NCBI GenBank assembly: GCA_948435975.1
Contig: CAOJHG010000110.1
Location: forward strand, 1 to 7,033
DNA length: 7,033 bases
Reading direction: 5' to 3'
DNA from: an uncultured Oscillibacter sp.
GTDB lineage: Bacteria; Bacillota; Clostridia; Oscillospirales; Oscillospiraceae
Part shown: one piece after another, positions 1-6,960 of the stretch
Numbering within the stretch: the stretch's first letter is position 1
Layout: each line of letters begins with the position of its first letter
Notes under the pieces: model-generated
The model's input: only the letters and a program-made list of their open reading frames with translations
Databases searched by the model: none
What the model was told of the DNA's origin: nothing
Position numbers and translations under genes: made by a program

Positions 1-27
1 GGAATCCCGGTAATTCAGGCTTATCAT
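1..27 (-). CDS. N-terminus of a probable GntR/YtrA-family transcriptional regulator (cut by window edge)
   Basis: Only nine codons are visible, reading MISLNYRDS before the window ends. This short start resembles the first residues of YtrA-subfamily GntR regulators, which go on into the winged-helix DNA-binding domain. A good ribosome binding site, AAGGTGA, lies five to six bases before the ATG. The upstream DNA carries a promoter overlapped by repeated operator-like decamers, as is common for autoregulated GntR genes. The identification rests on nine residues plus this context, so it is an inference. In this family such regulators usually sit ahead of ABC-transporter genes, but nothing of that is visible here. 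Confidence 0.5.
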
Positions 28-45
28 TGATTCACCTTCCCTTCT

Positions 46-61
46 GCGGCGGAAGCGCCGC
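46..61 (-). repeat. Short perfect hairpin in the 5' UTR of the regulator gene
   Basis: GCGGCG at 46-51 pairs perfectly with CGCCGC at 56-61 across a four-base loop, and T45:A62 adds a seventh pair. It lies between the operator repeats and the ribosome binding site of the left-edge gene, so it would be in its 5' untranslated RNA. It has no following T-tract on the minus strand, so it is not an obvious terminator. Confidence 0.5.
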
Positions 62-97
62 AACTGTATTAACTGTACTAATGAAACTAACACAGTT
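62..97. promoter_or_regulatory. Candidate GntR/YtrA operator: three AACTGTRYTA decamers
   Basis: AACTGTATTA (62-71) and AACTGTACTA (71-80) form a direct repeat with a nine-base period. AACTGTGTTA on the minus strand (97-88) is an inverted third copy. The outer pair forms an imperfect 12-3-12 inverted repeat (71-82 with 86-97, nine of twelve matching). The array covers the proposed -10 region of the left-edge gene, where a bound repressor would block transcription. The repeats are directly visible; the regulatory role and the regulator are inferred. Confidence 0.55.
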
Positions 98-112
98 TTC
101 CGCCGTTGTCAA
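84..112 (-). promoter_or_regulatory. Promoter for the left-edge regulator gene
   Basis: On the minus strand a perfect -35 TTGACA (112-107) is followed after 17 bases by TAGTTT (89-84). The -10 is weak, but a TGT directly before it gives an extended -10 (TGn). Transcription would start near position 77 and reach the ATG at 27. The operator decamers overlap it. Confidence 0.5.
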
Positions 113-120
113 GAGGGTTT

Positions 121-166
121 TCTCTTTTTTCTCCGGGGCCGGCAAAAAAAGCCGGACAAAAAGAGA
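121..166 (-). terminator. Candidate intrinsic terminator after obgE
   Basis: TCTCTTTTT (121-129) pairs perfectly with AAAAAGAGA (158-166), enclosing a GC-rich CCGGC/GCCGG stem (139-143 with 151-155) around a seven-base loop. It sits about 40 bases past the obgE stop codon and before the promoter of the next minus-strand gene, which is where a terminator is expected. The U-runs lie inside the structure rather than after it, so the geometry is not classic and the call is tentative. Confidence 0.35.
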
Positions 167-204
167 CACCCCAGAGCCGCCGCCCCAGGGTTCCCCTTCC
201 TTCT

Positions 205-1503
<1,299 letters not shown>

Positions 1504-2142
1504 TCAATGATTATGCCACTCAGTAAACGTCAAATCCTCGTCCAAGATGTCGTAAGCCCCGCAGAGCAGCGCCTCCCCAAAGCCGTCGGAGCACTGGAAG
1601 GCGATTTCTCCGTTCTTCAGGCTTAAATGCTCCGGCTGAATGGACTTCAGCAGCGCGTCCCAATTCAGAGACGGGAAATTTCTGCGCAGTATGGCTTCCA
1701 CGTCCGGCTTATCCAGGCTGCCGTCATTGGGCGTGTCATGATAGGCCGTTTCCAGACTGCTCATTTCATCCCAGTGCGGCGCATAGATATCTTCATTCGG
1801 GTCCGCCGGAAGATATTCCTCACGGGTAAGGCCGTCAATCTCCCAGTAAGGGTAAGCGCAGGCTTCCATATCCTCAAAGGTCTGTATCAAAAAGCAGTCG
1901 TTAACCTGTTTCCGGTTCCGATGGATTTTCTCCTCAAATGCGTTGAAATATTCCGTCAGGCAGGCGGAAAGCGCCTCGTCCGTGCAGTCCGGCCCCAGAC
2001 GGCTTGTGACGAACCCCCAGTGCCGCAGACTCTCCGGCTCATCGTAAATGTGGATCAATCCGGCCTCATAGCGCCCCATATAGCCCATATCGAAACTGCC
2101 GGAGATTTCGACAGTCTCGCCTCGAATCTGAATATCAACCAT
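1504..2142 (-). CDS. Hypothetical protein (212 aa) between rpmA and obgE
   Basis: I do not recognise this family. The protein is soluble-looking and acidic, with no signal peptide and no hydrophobic membrane segment. It begins MVDIQIRGETVEISG, has a middle part rich in aromatic and acidic residues (around PYWEIDGLTREEYLPADPNE), and ends with a segment (GEIAFQCSDGFGEALLCGAYDILDED) that looks like a small beta-rich module. I start it at the ATG at 2142, which has purine-rich GGGAAAGGGAAAAGG just upstream. An in-frame TTG seven codons earlier lies inside that binding site and is less likely. The gene sits inside an otherwise canonical rplU-prp-rpmA-obgE order, after the rpmA terminator and 18 bases before obgE. 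No promoter of its own is obvious, so it probably relies on readthrough or a promoter inside rpmA. It ends in TGA. That it is a real gene is well supported; its function is unknown. Confidence 0.75.
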   Translation of the reverse strand: MVDIQIRGETVEISGSFDMGYMGRYEAGLIHIYDEPESLRHWGFVTSRLGPDCTDEALSACLTEYFNAFEEKIHRNRKQVNDCFLIQTFEDMEACAYPYWEIDGLTREEYLPADPNEDIYAPHWDEMSSLETAYHDTPNDGSLDKPDVEAILRRNFPSLNWDALLKSIQPEHLSLKNGEIAFQCSDGFGEALLCGAYDILDEDLTFTEWHNH

Positions 2143-2170
2143 GGCGCCTTTTCCCTTTCCCAAAGTGAAA

Positions 2171-2197
2171 AGAGACCCGGAACTCCTCCGGGCCTCT
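2171..2197 (-). terminator. Intrinsic terminator after rpmA
   Basis: An 11-bp stem (2187-2197 with 2171-2181) closes a five-base loop and is followed on the minus strand by TTTT, then CACTTT. The one non-Watson-Crick position is a G-U pair in minus-strand RNA but an A-C mismatch in plus-strand RNA, so it fits minus-strand transcription. It begins nine bases after the rpmA stop. Since obgE lies beyond it, it is probably a partial terminator that lowers obgE expression relative to the ribosomal genes. Confidence 0.8.
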
Positions 2198-2206
2198 TGT
2201 TAGGAC

Positions 2207-2488
2207 TCACTCTGCCTCGTAGACAGAAACCTGCTTCCGGTCTTTGCCCAGGTGCTCAAAGCGGACTGTGCCGCTGGCGGTGGCAAAGAGGGTATCGTCG
2301 CTGCCGCGTCCCACGTTCACACCGGGGTGAATATGGGTTCCGCGCTGGCGTACAAGGATATTGCCGGCCTTCACAAACTGGCCGTCGGCACGCTTGGGAC
2401 CCAGGCGCTTGGCCTTGGAATCGCGGCCGTTCTTGGTGGAGCCGCCGCCCTTCTTATGAGCGAAAAACTGCAAACCAATATGAATCAT
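2207..2488 (-). CDS. rpmA: 50S ribosomal protein L27 (bL27), with cleavable N-terminal extension
   Basis: L27 lies near the peptidyl-transferase centre of the 50S subunit, where its N-terminal tail reaches the tRNA ends. The 93-residue protein has the characteristic core [45 protein letters not shown]. It starts MIHIGLQFF followed by AHKKGG, the Firmicutes-type nine-residue extension with the LQFF/A site cut by Prp, leaving Ala10 as the mature N-terminus. Prp is encoded directly upstream (stop at 2532, 43 bases before this start), which fits. The ATG at 2488 was chosen because it gives exactly the nine-residue prepeptide; AGAAAGG lies about 13 bases upstream, a rather long spacing. Longer upstream codons in the frame are not L27-like. 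An intrinsic terminator follows the TGA stop. The protein appears complete. Confidence 0.97.
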   Translation of the reverse strand: MIHIGLQFFAHKKGGGSTKNGRDSKAKRLGPKRADGQFVKAGNILVRQRGTHIHPGVNVGRGSDDTLFATASGTVRFEHLGKDRKQVSVYEAE

Positions 2489-2531
2489 AATTTCAGACCA
2501 TCCTTTCTGTAAAGTAGCAGGGGCGGGCCAA

Positions 2532-2870
2532 TCAGCAGGCCTCCGCCTCCAGGACCTCAATATTTTCTGGATATTCCTCGTGAAGCATGGTAAAATAGAG
2601 CATCAGACCCGTCAGCAGAGACTGACAGGTATTCTCCGCCGCAGGACCCAGGCCCCCCGGCAGACGCATGGAAATCTGCGCCCGCTCCTCTTCCACCTTC
2701 ACTGACGCCGCCAAGCCCAGTACATCGTTTACCGTGGCCTCCACCAATGTGACAGCCGCCCCGATGGACGCGCAGAGAAGGTCTTCCCCTTCATCCGCCC
2801 AGCCGCTGTGGCCGATGGCGTCAAACCCGGTGATCCGGCCATTCTCCGTGTGAAACGTGACGCTGGTCAT
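2532..2870 (-). CDS. prp: Ribosomal-processing cysteine protease Prp
   Basis: Prp is a small cysteine protease that removes the N-terminal extension of L27, a step known from Staphylococcus aureus to be essential for 50S maturation. The 112-residue protein matches the usual length of about 105-115. The catalytic pair is visible: His21 in [22 protein letters not shown] and Cys33 in the same block. The C-terminal half ([23 protein letters not shown]) is also typical of the family. The gene starts two bases after the rplU stop, so translation is probably coupled, and it is followed by rpmA, which encodes its substrate. It was formerly annotated as YsxB/DUF464. No missing catalytic residue is seen. 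Confidence 0.95.
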   Translation of the reverse strand: MTSVTFHTENGRITGFDAIGHSGWADEGEDLLCASIGAAVTLVEATVNDVLGLAASVKVEEERAQISMRLPGGLGPAAENTCQSLLTGLMLYFTMLHEEYPENIEVLEAEAC

Positions 2871-2872
2871 GC

Positions 2873-3184
2873 TCAGACGGAAATTCTGCCGATCTCAACC
2901 TTGGTGTAGGGCTGACGGTGGCCCTGACGCTTCCGGTAGCCCTTCTTCGGGTTATACTTAAAGATGCGGATCTTCTTGCCCTTGCCATTCTTGACGATTT
3001 TGGCCTCCACAGAAGCACCTGCCACAGTGGGCGCGCCAAAGGTAGCCTTCTCTCCGTCGATGACAGCCAGGACCTGGTCAAAGGTTACGGTGTCCCCAGC
3101 TTCCTGGTCCAGCTTCTCGATGAAGACCACGTCGCCCTCGGCCACCTTGTACTGCTTTCCGCCGGTCACAATAATTGCGTTCAT
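2873..3184 (-). CDS. rplU: 50S ribosomal protein L21 (bL21)
   Basis: L21 binds 23S rRNA in the 50S subunit. The 103-residue protein has the expected start [25 protein letters not shown], the central beta-barrel segment [27 protein letters not shown], and the basic C-terminal RNA-binding tail [29 protein letters not shown]. The ATG at 3184 matches the family's N-terminus; the frame is open for 16 further codons upstream, but these lie in the leader and are not conserved-looking. AAGGAG lies 11 bases before the ATG. It is the first gene of the operon and is transcribed from the promoter at 3271-3299. The TGA stop is two bases before prp. The protein is complete and ordinary. Confidence 0.97.
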   Translation of the reverse strand: MNAIIVTGGKQYKVAEGDVVFIEKLDQEAGDTVTFDQVLAVIDGEKATFGAPTVAGASVEAKIVKNGKGKKIRIFKYNPKKGYRKRQGHRQPYTKVEIGRISV

Positions 3185-3264
3185 TTTCGTTTCAACTCCT
3201 TCATTACGGGCTCGCTCTCGGGGGCGGTCCACTTCCGGACGCTTTCTGACCCATTCAAAGCGGC
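3185..3264 (-). promoter_or_regulatory. rplU 5' leader, candidate L21-type ribosomal leader
   Basis: About 80 bases separate the predicted transcription start from the rplU ATG. The leader can form a hairpin with CGCTTT (3262-3257) pairing with AAAGCG (3245-3240), and next to it a small GTCC/GGAC hairpin (3240-3237 with 3230-3227), followed by CCCGTAATGAAGGAG. Structured leaders ahead of rplU are known in Firmicutes (the L21 leader), and autogenous control by L21 is the usual proposal. I could not fold or align it, so equivalence to that leader is an inference. Confidence 0.45.
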
Positions 3265-3270
3265 TCTCCT

Positions 3271-3299
3271 AGTATAACAGCGATTTCCCCCATTGTCAA
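3271..3299 (-). promoter_or_regulatory. Strong sigma-A promoter of the rplU-prp-rpmA operon
   Basis: On the minus strand TTGACA (3299-3294) and TATACT (3276-3271) are separated by exactly 17 bases. This is a near-consensus housekeeping promoter, as expected for ribosomal protein genes. Transcription should start near 3264. Confidence 0.9.
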
Positions 3300-3386
3300 C
3301 GGCTTCCGGAGGGTTTTCTCACATTTTTTATCCCTTTTACCCTATGATGCCATTCGGCGCGAAAAATGCAATATATGGAGATTACA

Positions 3387-3773
3387 ATGGAAAAATACAA
3401 CCTTGAATTGGACTACTATGGCTTACTTAATTTGCACAAAGCACTACTGGAAGCAAAATTTCATACCATGCCAGATAATAAAATGATTTCGGGAAGTCCC
3501 CTTATAGCAAATATATACATTCAAATCAGGGACTTATTGTTAGAGAGTGATAAAGGGAGTGAATGGAGAGATTGGTTTCAGCTAAGCAACAGACCGGACC
3601 GTAGAAATCAGGCCGTTATTTTGATGAAGGAATGCAGGGGCTGGAGTAAAGCAGACGCTGACAAAAAGCGTGAAATTGCCAGCAGCTATTTAGCTCCATT
3701 TCTTTTTGATGAGGATGCGTTAATGAGTATCATAGCGGAAGTTGATATTTTATTCGATAACGATTTTGAGTGA
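3387..3773 (+). CDS. AT-rich orphan gene, hypothetical protein (128 aa)
   Basis: I do not recognise this protein. It reads MEKYNLELDYYGLLNLHKALLEAKFH..., appears mostly helical and soluble, has tryptophans in SEWRDWF and RGWSKADADKK, and ends in an acidic tail (AEVDILFDNDFE). No signal peptide or membrane segment is seen. The ATG at 3387 is preferred because GGAG lies six bases upstream; two earlier in-frame ATGs (3366 and 3375) would add up to seven residues but lack a binding site. Hand counting 3421-3780 gives about 39% GC, far below pyrG beside it, and the codons favour A/T third positions, which suggests recent acquisition. It lies between two oppositely directed strong promoters and ends only 11 bases before the pyrG -35 box. 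A weak TATGAT at 3343-3348 could serve as its -10. The size and composition would fit a small accessory or immunity-type protein, but nothing shows this. Confidence 0.7.
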   Translation: MEKYNLELDYYGLLNLHKALLEAKFHTMPDNKMISGSPLIANIYIQIRDLLLESDKGSEWRDWFQLSNRPDRRNQAVILMKECRGWSKADADKKREIASSYLAPFLFDEDALMSIIAEVDILFDNDFE

Positions 3774-3784
3774 AATCCGCGGCG

Positions 3785-3813
3785 TTGACAATCCAGGGCG
3801 GGAATGCTATATT
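3785..3813 (+). promoter_or_regulatory. Sigma-A promoter of pyrG
   Basis: TTGACA (3785-3790) and TATATT (3808-3813) are separated by 17 bases. Transcription should start near 3820, leaving an untranslated leader of about 57 bases. The promoter begins 11 bases after the stop codon of the upstream orphan gene, so pyrG has its own start site. Confidence 0.88.
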
Positions 3814-3876
3814 GTGCTTTATAAATTTGCGGCTGACCATGGGTGGAAAAAGTTGGAAAGGACAGGGTAAAACGGT

Positions 3877-5490
3877 ATGTCAACCAAATATGTATTTATC
3901 ACTGGCGGCGTGGTGTCTGGTCTGGGGAAGGGCATCTGCGCGGCGTCCCTGGGGCGGCTCCTGAAGCAGCGGGGCGTTCGGGTGCGGAACCAGAAATTCG
4001 ACCCCTACATCAATGTAGACCCCGGTACCATGAGCCCCTATCAGCATGGGGAAGTTTTTGTCACCGACGACGGCGCAGAAACCGACCTGGACCTGGGGCA
4101 CTATGAGCGCTTTGTGGACGAGGACCTCTCCGGCAGCAGCTCTATCTCCTCCGGCAAAATTTATTGGTCCGTGCTGAACCGGGAACGTCATGGGGATTAC
4201 CTGGGGGCCACCGTCCAGATCATCCCCCACATCACTGATGAGATCAAGCGCCGGGTCTACGCCATGGCCAGCGAGGATGTGGACGTGGTCATCAGTGAAA
4301 TTGGCGGCACGGTGGGCGACATCGAATCTCAGCCCTTCCTGGAGGCCATCCGTCAGATTCGGGCAGAGCGGCCTCAAGGGGATGTGCTCTTTATCCATGT
4401 GCCCTTAATCGTTCAGATTCCCGGCTCTGGAGAGCTGAAATCCAAGCCGACTCAACATTCGGTCAAGGAACTGCTTTCCCTGGGCATCCAGCCGGATATT
4501 TTGGTCTGCCGGTGCGATACGCCCATTGATGCAGACGTCCGCCGCAAAATCTCCCTGTTCTGTAATGTAGAGCCGGACTGCGTGATTCAGAACGCCACCG
4601 CTGAAACACTTTATGAGGTTCCTCTCCTGATGGCGGCGGAGGGATTGGATGAGGCGGTCTGCCGGAAGCTGGGTTTGATTACGCATCAGCCGGACCTGCG
4701 GGAGTGGACGGCCATGGTCAAGCGGGAAAAGGCGGCCGGCAAGAAGGTGGAAATCGCTCTGGTGGGCAAATATGTCCAATTGCACGACGCCTATCTTTCC
4801 GTAGTGGAGTCCCTGAACCACGCAGGCACTGCCAACGACGCCATTGCAGTCATCCGCTGGGTGGACGCCGGAGAACTGACGGCTCAGAACGCGGCGGAAC
4901 GGTTGGCGGGCTGTTCCGGCGTCCTGGTTCCCGGCGGCTTTGGAGACCGGGGCACGGAGGGCATGATTAACGCGGTACAATATGCGCGGGAGAATCAGAT
5001 CCCATACTTTGGCATTTGCTTGGGAATGCAGATGGCAGTGGTGGAGTTCGCCCGGCATGTGCTGGGGTATGGGGACGCGAATTCCTCGGAGTTTTCGGAG
5101 ACGACAGAACATCCTGTAATCGGCCTGATGCCGGACCAGGCGCATATTACGGATAAGGGGGGCACCATGCGTCTGGGCCGGTATCCATGCGTCCTGAAGG
5201 ATGGAAGCCGCAGCCGGGAACTCTATGGCAGGACGGAGATTTTCGAGCGCCACCGGCACCGTTTTGAGTTCAACAACGCATACCGCGCCGAGGCTGAGGC
5301 TGAGGGGCTGGTCCTGGCAGGGCTTTCCCCGGATGGAAGCCTGGTGGAGATTGTGGAAATCCCGGAACATCCGTGGTTCGTAGGCGTACAGTTCCACCCG
5401 GAATTCAAGAGCCGCCCCGACCGGCCTCACCCCCTTTTCTATGGTTTTATCAAGGCGGCTTTGGACTGCGGGACTTCTGCCGGCCTGTGA
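3877..5490 (+). CDS. pyrG: CTP synthase (glutamine-hydrolysing)
   Basis: PyrG makes CTP from UTP, ATP and glutamine, the last step of de novo cytidine nucleotide synthesis, in the cytoplasm as a tetramer. The 537 residues match the usual 530-545. The synthetase domain (about 1-267) starts [17 protein letters not shown] with the P-loop lysine at 18, then [41 protein letters not shown] and the [10 protein letters not shown] block (141-150). The class I glutamine amidotransferase domain (about 292-530) has PGGFGDRG (352-359), the nucleophile Cys381 in GICLGMQ, and His507 and Glu509 in VQFHPEF. All key residues are present. The ATG at 3877 gives the standard N-terminus; AAAGGA and CAGGG lie 13 and 9 bases upstream. 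The initially transcribed region lacks the GGGC start and attenuator seen in the B. subtilis CTP-sensing system, so that mode of control is not supported. The aminopeptidase gene follows after 51 bases. Confidence 0.98.
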   Translation: MSTKYVFITGGVVSGLGKGICAASLGRLLKQRGVRVRNQKFDPYINVDPGTMSPYQHGEVFVTDDGAETDLDLGHYERFVDEDLSGSSSISSGKIYWSVLNRERHGDYLGATVQIIPHITDEIKRRVYAMASEDVDVVISEIGGTVGDIESQPFLEAIRQIRAERPQGDVLFIHVPLIVQIPGSGELKSKPTQHSVKELLSLGIQPDILVCRCDTPIDADVRRKISLFCNVEPDCVIQNATAETLYEVPLLMAAEGLDEAVCRKLGLITHQPDLREWTAMVKREKAAGKKVEIALVGKYVQLHDAYLSVVESLNHAGTANDAIAVIRWVDAGELTAQNAAERLAGCSGVLVPGGFGDRGTEGMINAVQYARENQIPYFGICLGMQMAVVEFARHVLGYGDANSSEFSETTEHPVIGLMPDQAHITDKGGTMRLGRYPCVLKDGSRSRELYGRTEIFERHRHRFEFNNAYRAEAEAEGLVLAGLSPDGSLVEIVEIPEHPWFVGVQFHPEFKSRPDRPHPLFYGFIKAALDCGTSAGL

Positions 5491-5541
5491 GAAATGTCCG
5501 AAAATTCCTTTTATCCCGCAAAAATTCGAAGGAGTGACGCT

Positions 5542-6633
5542 ATGAACCATTTTGACAACATTTCCGCCGCGCTGGAGGCCCAAAATCTGGACGCCGTCCT
5601 ATTGACCAGCGCTGCTAACCGATTCTACGCTTCCGGCTTCTTTATCCCTGGAGAGGATGCCGTTGTGCTTGTCACCCGTCAGAGCGGCGCCTGCTTCTTC
5701 ACCGACGCCCGTTACACTGAAGCTGCCGCCCGCAGTCTCACCGGCGCTCAACTGCTGGAGCTTACCCCGAAGAAGAGCCTGTCCGTCCATCTCTCGGAAC
5801 AAATTTTCCTCAAAGGCATCCGCCGCTTGGGGTTCGAGGATGCGGCCCTCACTGTCCGTAACTATGAGCGCTATCAAAAGCTCCTCACGGACAACAAGCA
5901 CGCCTGTGAGCTGGTCCCGGCCTCCAGTCTCATGCTGGACCTTCGGAAAACCAAGGACCCGGAGGAGCTCTCCGCCATGGAAGGAGCGCAGCGCATTTCG
6001 GAAAGGGCACTGGAGGACATCTTAAAGGAGATTCGTCCTGGCGTCACGGAAAAGGAAATTGCCGCCCGCCTTCAGTACCTGATGCTTCACTACGGCGCGT
6101 CCGATATGTCCTTCGACCCCATCGTTGTCTCCGGCGCAAACGGAAGTCTCCCGCATGGCGTACCGTCTGAGAAGCAGATTCAGGCCGGAGAGTTCGTGAC
6201 TATGGATTTTGGCTGCGTTTATAAGGGCTACTGCTCCGACATGACCCGGACCGTGGCGGTTGGACACGTCTCCAGCGAAATGTGGCACGTCTATCAGACT
6301 GTCTTGGAAGCCCAGGCCGCTGGTATTGCCGCCGCAAGGGCCGGGGTAAGCGGGAAGACCGTGGACGCCGCCGCTCGGGAGGTCATTGCCGCCGCAGGCT
6401 TCGGACCTTATTTTACGCACAGCTTTGGGCATGGCGTCGGCGTGGAGATTCACGAGGCCCCCAACGCCTCTTCCCGCAGCGAAGCTCCCCTGCCCGCCGG
6501 AGCTGTTATCTCCGCAGAGCCGGGCATTTACCTTCCCAGACGGCTTGGCGTGCGCATTGAGGATGTAATCGTGCTGACCGAAGACGGCTCCCGCAATCTC
6601 ACCCGTGCGCCAAAGGAGCTTTTGATTCTCTAG
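5542..6633 (+). CDS. M24B-family Xaa-Pro-type aminopeptidase
   Basis: This is a cytoplasmic metallopeptidase of the creatinase/aminopeptidase P group, expected to release N-terminal residues ahead of proline from peptides. The 363 residues match the short PepP/YqhT-like form. Residues 1-130 form the creatinase-like N-terminal domain (DAVLLTSAANRFYASGF). The catalytic pita-bread domain follows, with all five metal ligands visible: Asp222 (MDFG), Asp233 (CSDMTRT), His297 (FGHGVG), Glu326 (AEPGIY) and Glu340 (RIED). His205 in PHG is also conserved. The ATG at 5542 has GAAGGAG seven bases upstream; an in-frame ATG at 5494 would add 16 residues that include this binding site and is rejected. It is the only one of the complete genes here that stops at TAG. 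No terminator is seen after pyrG, so the two are probably cotranscribed. Substrate preference cannot be read from sequence; a proline dipeptidase is the alternative. Confidence 0.93.
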   Translation: MNHFDNISAALEAQNLDAVLLTSAANRFYASGFFIPGEDAVVLVTRQSGACFFTDARYTEAAARSLTGAQLLELTPKKSLSVHLSEQIFLKGIRRLGFEDAALTVRNYERYQKLLTDNKHACELVPASSLMLDLRKTKDPEELSAMEGAQRISERALEDILKEIRPGVTEKEIAARLQYLMLHYGASDMSFDPIVVSGANGSLPHGVPSEKQIQAGEFVTMDFGCVYKGYCSDMTRTVAVGHVSSEMWHVYQTVLEAQAAGIAAARAGVSGKTVDAAAREVIAAAGFGPYFTHSFGHGVGVEIHEAPNASSRSEAPLPAGAVISAEPGIYLPRRLGVRIEDVIVLTEDGSRNLTRAPKELLIL

Positions 6634-6639
6634 CAAATG

Positions 6640-6674
6640 AAAAGCGGGAGGTTCTGCCTGGGCCTCCCGCTTTT
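6640..6674 (+). terminator. Strong intrinsic terminator after the M24 peptidase gene
   Basis: A perfect 12-bp stem (6640-6651 with 6663-6674) encloses an 11-base loop, starting six bases after the TAG stop. The stem is GC-rich in the middle and ends in TTTT, with AAAA on the opposite arm, so it could work in both directions. It closes the pyrG-peptidase unit and isolates the tRNA promoter downstream. Confidence 0.9.
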
Positions 6675-6706
6675 GAAAAACACTTTCCGATTCTTGCAAA
6701 ATCCCC

Positions 6707-6735
6707 TTGATTTTTCCTTTGGGGTATTGTATAAT
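6707..6735 (+). promoter_or_regulatory. Promoter of tRNA-Gly
   Basis: TTGATT (6707-6712) and a perfect TATAAT (6730-6735) are spaced by 17 bases. Transcription should start near 6742, giving a 5' leader of about 33 bases for RNase P to remove before the tRNA at 6775. Confidence 0.85.
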
Positions 6736-6774
6736 AGTCCACGTTCAGCAGGCCCATGGCTTCGATAGAAACAC

Positions 6775-6848
6775 GCAGGGTTAGTTCATCGGTAGAACTT
6801 CTGGTTCCCAACCAGACGAGGCGGGTTCGATTCCCGTACCCTGCTCCA
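6775..6848 (+). tRNA. tRNA-Gly, anticodon CCC
   Basis: A complete cloverleaf of 74 bases is visible. The acceptor stem GCAGGGT (6775-6781) pairs perfectly with ACCCTGC (6838-6844). The D arm is GTTC/GAAC (6784-6787 with 6795-6798). The anticodon stem is TCTGG/CCAGA, with the seven-base loop TTCCCAA and anticodon CCC at 6807-6809, which reads GGG glycine codons. The variable region is four bases, and the T arm is GCGGG/CCCGT around TTCGATT. The discriminator is U, typical of tRNA-Gly, and CCA is encoded. It stands alone with its own promoter. Confidence 0.96.
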
Positions 6849-6852
6849 GCTC

Positions 6853-6919
6853 AGAAATTCCCCTTACCGCTACGCTTCCCTCCCTTCGGTCGGAAAGCTT
6901 CGCAGGACGGGGAATTTCT
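6853..6919. repeat. Inverted repeat with perfect 11-bp arms after the tRNA
   Basis: AGAAATTCCCC (6853-6863) is exactly complementary to GGGGAATTTCT (6909-6919). The 45-base interior can form a second small stem, GCTTCC (6874-6879) with GGAAAGC (6892-6898, one bulge). It starts five bases after the tRNA CCA end. It could assist 3' processing or termination of the tRNA transcript, or be a copy of a dispersed palindromic element; the sequence alone does not decide. Confidence 0.65.
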
Positions 6920-6925
6920 TCGCTT

Positions 6926-6960
6926 TCGGACACGATTCGCTTCGCTGGATTCGTGTCCGA
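6926..6960. repeat. Second inverted repeat with perfect 10-bp arms
   Basis: TCGGACACGA (6926-6935) is exactly complementary to TCGTGTCCGA (6951-6960) around a 15-base interior rich in TTCGC repeats. It lies six bases after the first inverted repeat. It is followed by TGGGGGGCCG, not a T-run, so it does not look like a terminator on the plus strand. The tandem arrangement resembles REP-like intergenic palindromes. Confidence 0.6.

Noticed and set aside
1627..2490. Open frame of 287 codons on the plus strand across the hypothetical gene and rpmA
   Set aside because: It runs antisense through rpmA and a terminator and has no family resemblance; rpmA is certain.
3343..3348. TATGAT as a promoter for the AT-rich orphan gene
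   Set aside because: No acceptable -35 box at 16-18 bases upstream; kept only as a remark in that gene's entry.
4405..5583. Long open frame (392 codons) antisense to pyrG
   Set aside because: It lies opposite a clearly conserved gene, shows no recognisable motif, and is a by-product of GC-rich codon use.
6022..6699. Open frame of 225 codons antisense to the M24 peptidase gene
   Set aside because: It overlaps the catalytic domain of a well-supported gene and the terminator, with no ribosome binding site or motif of its own.
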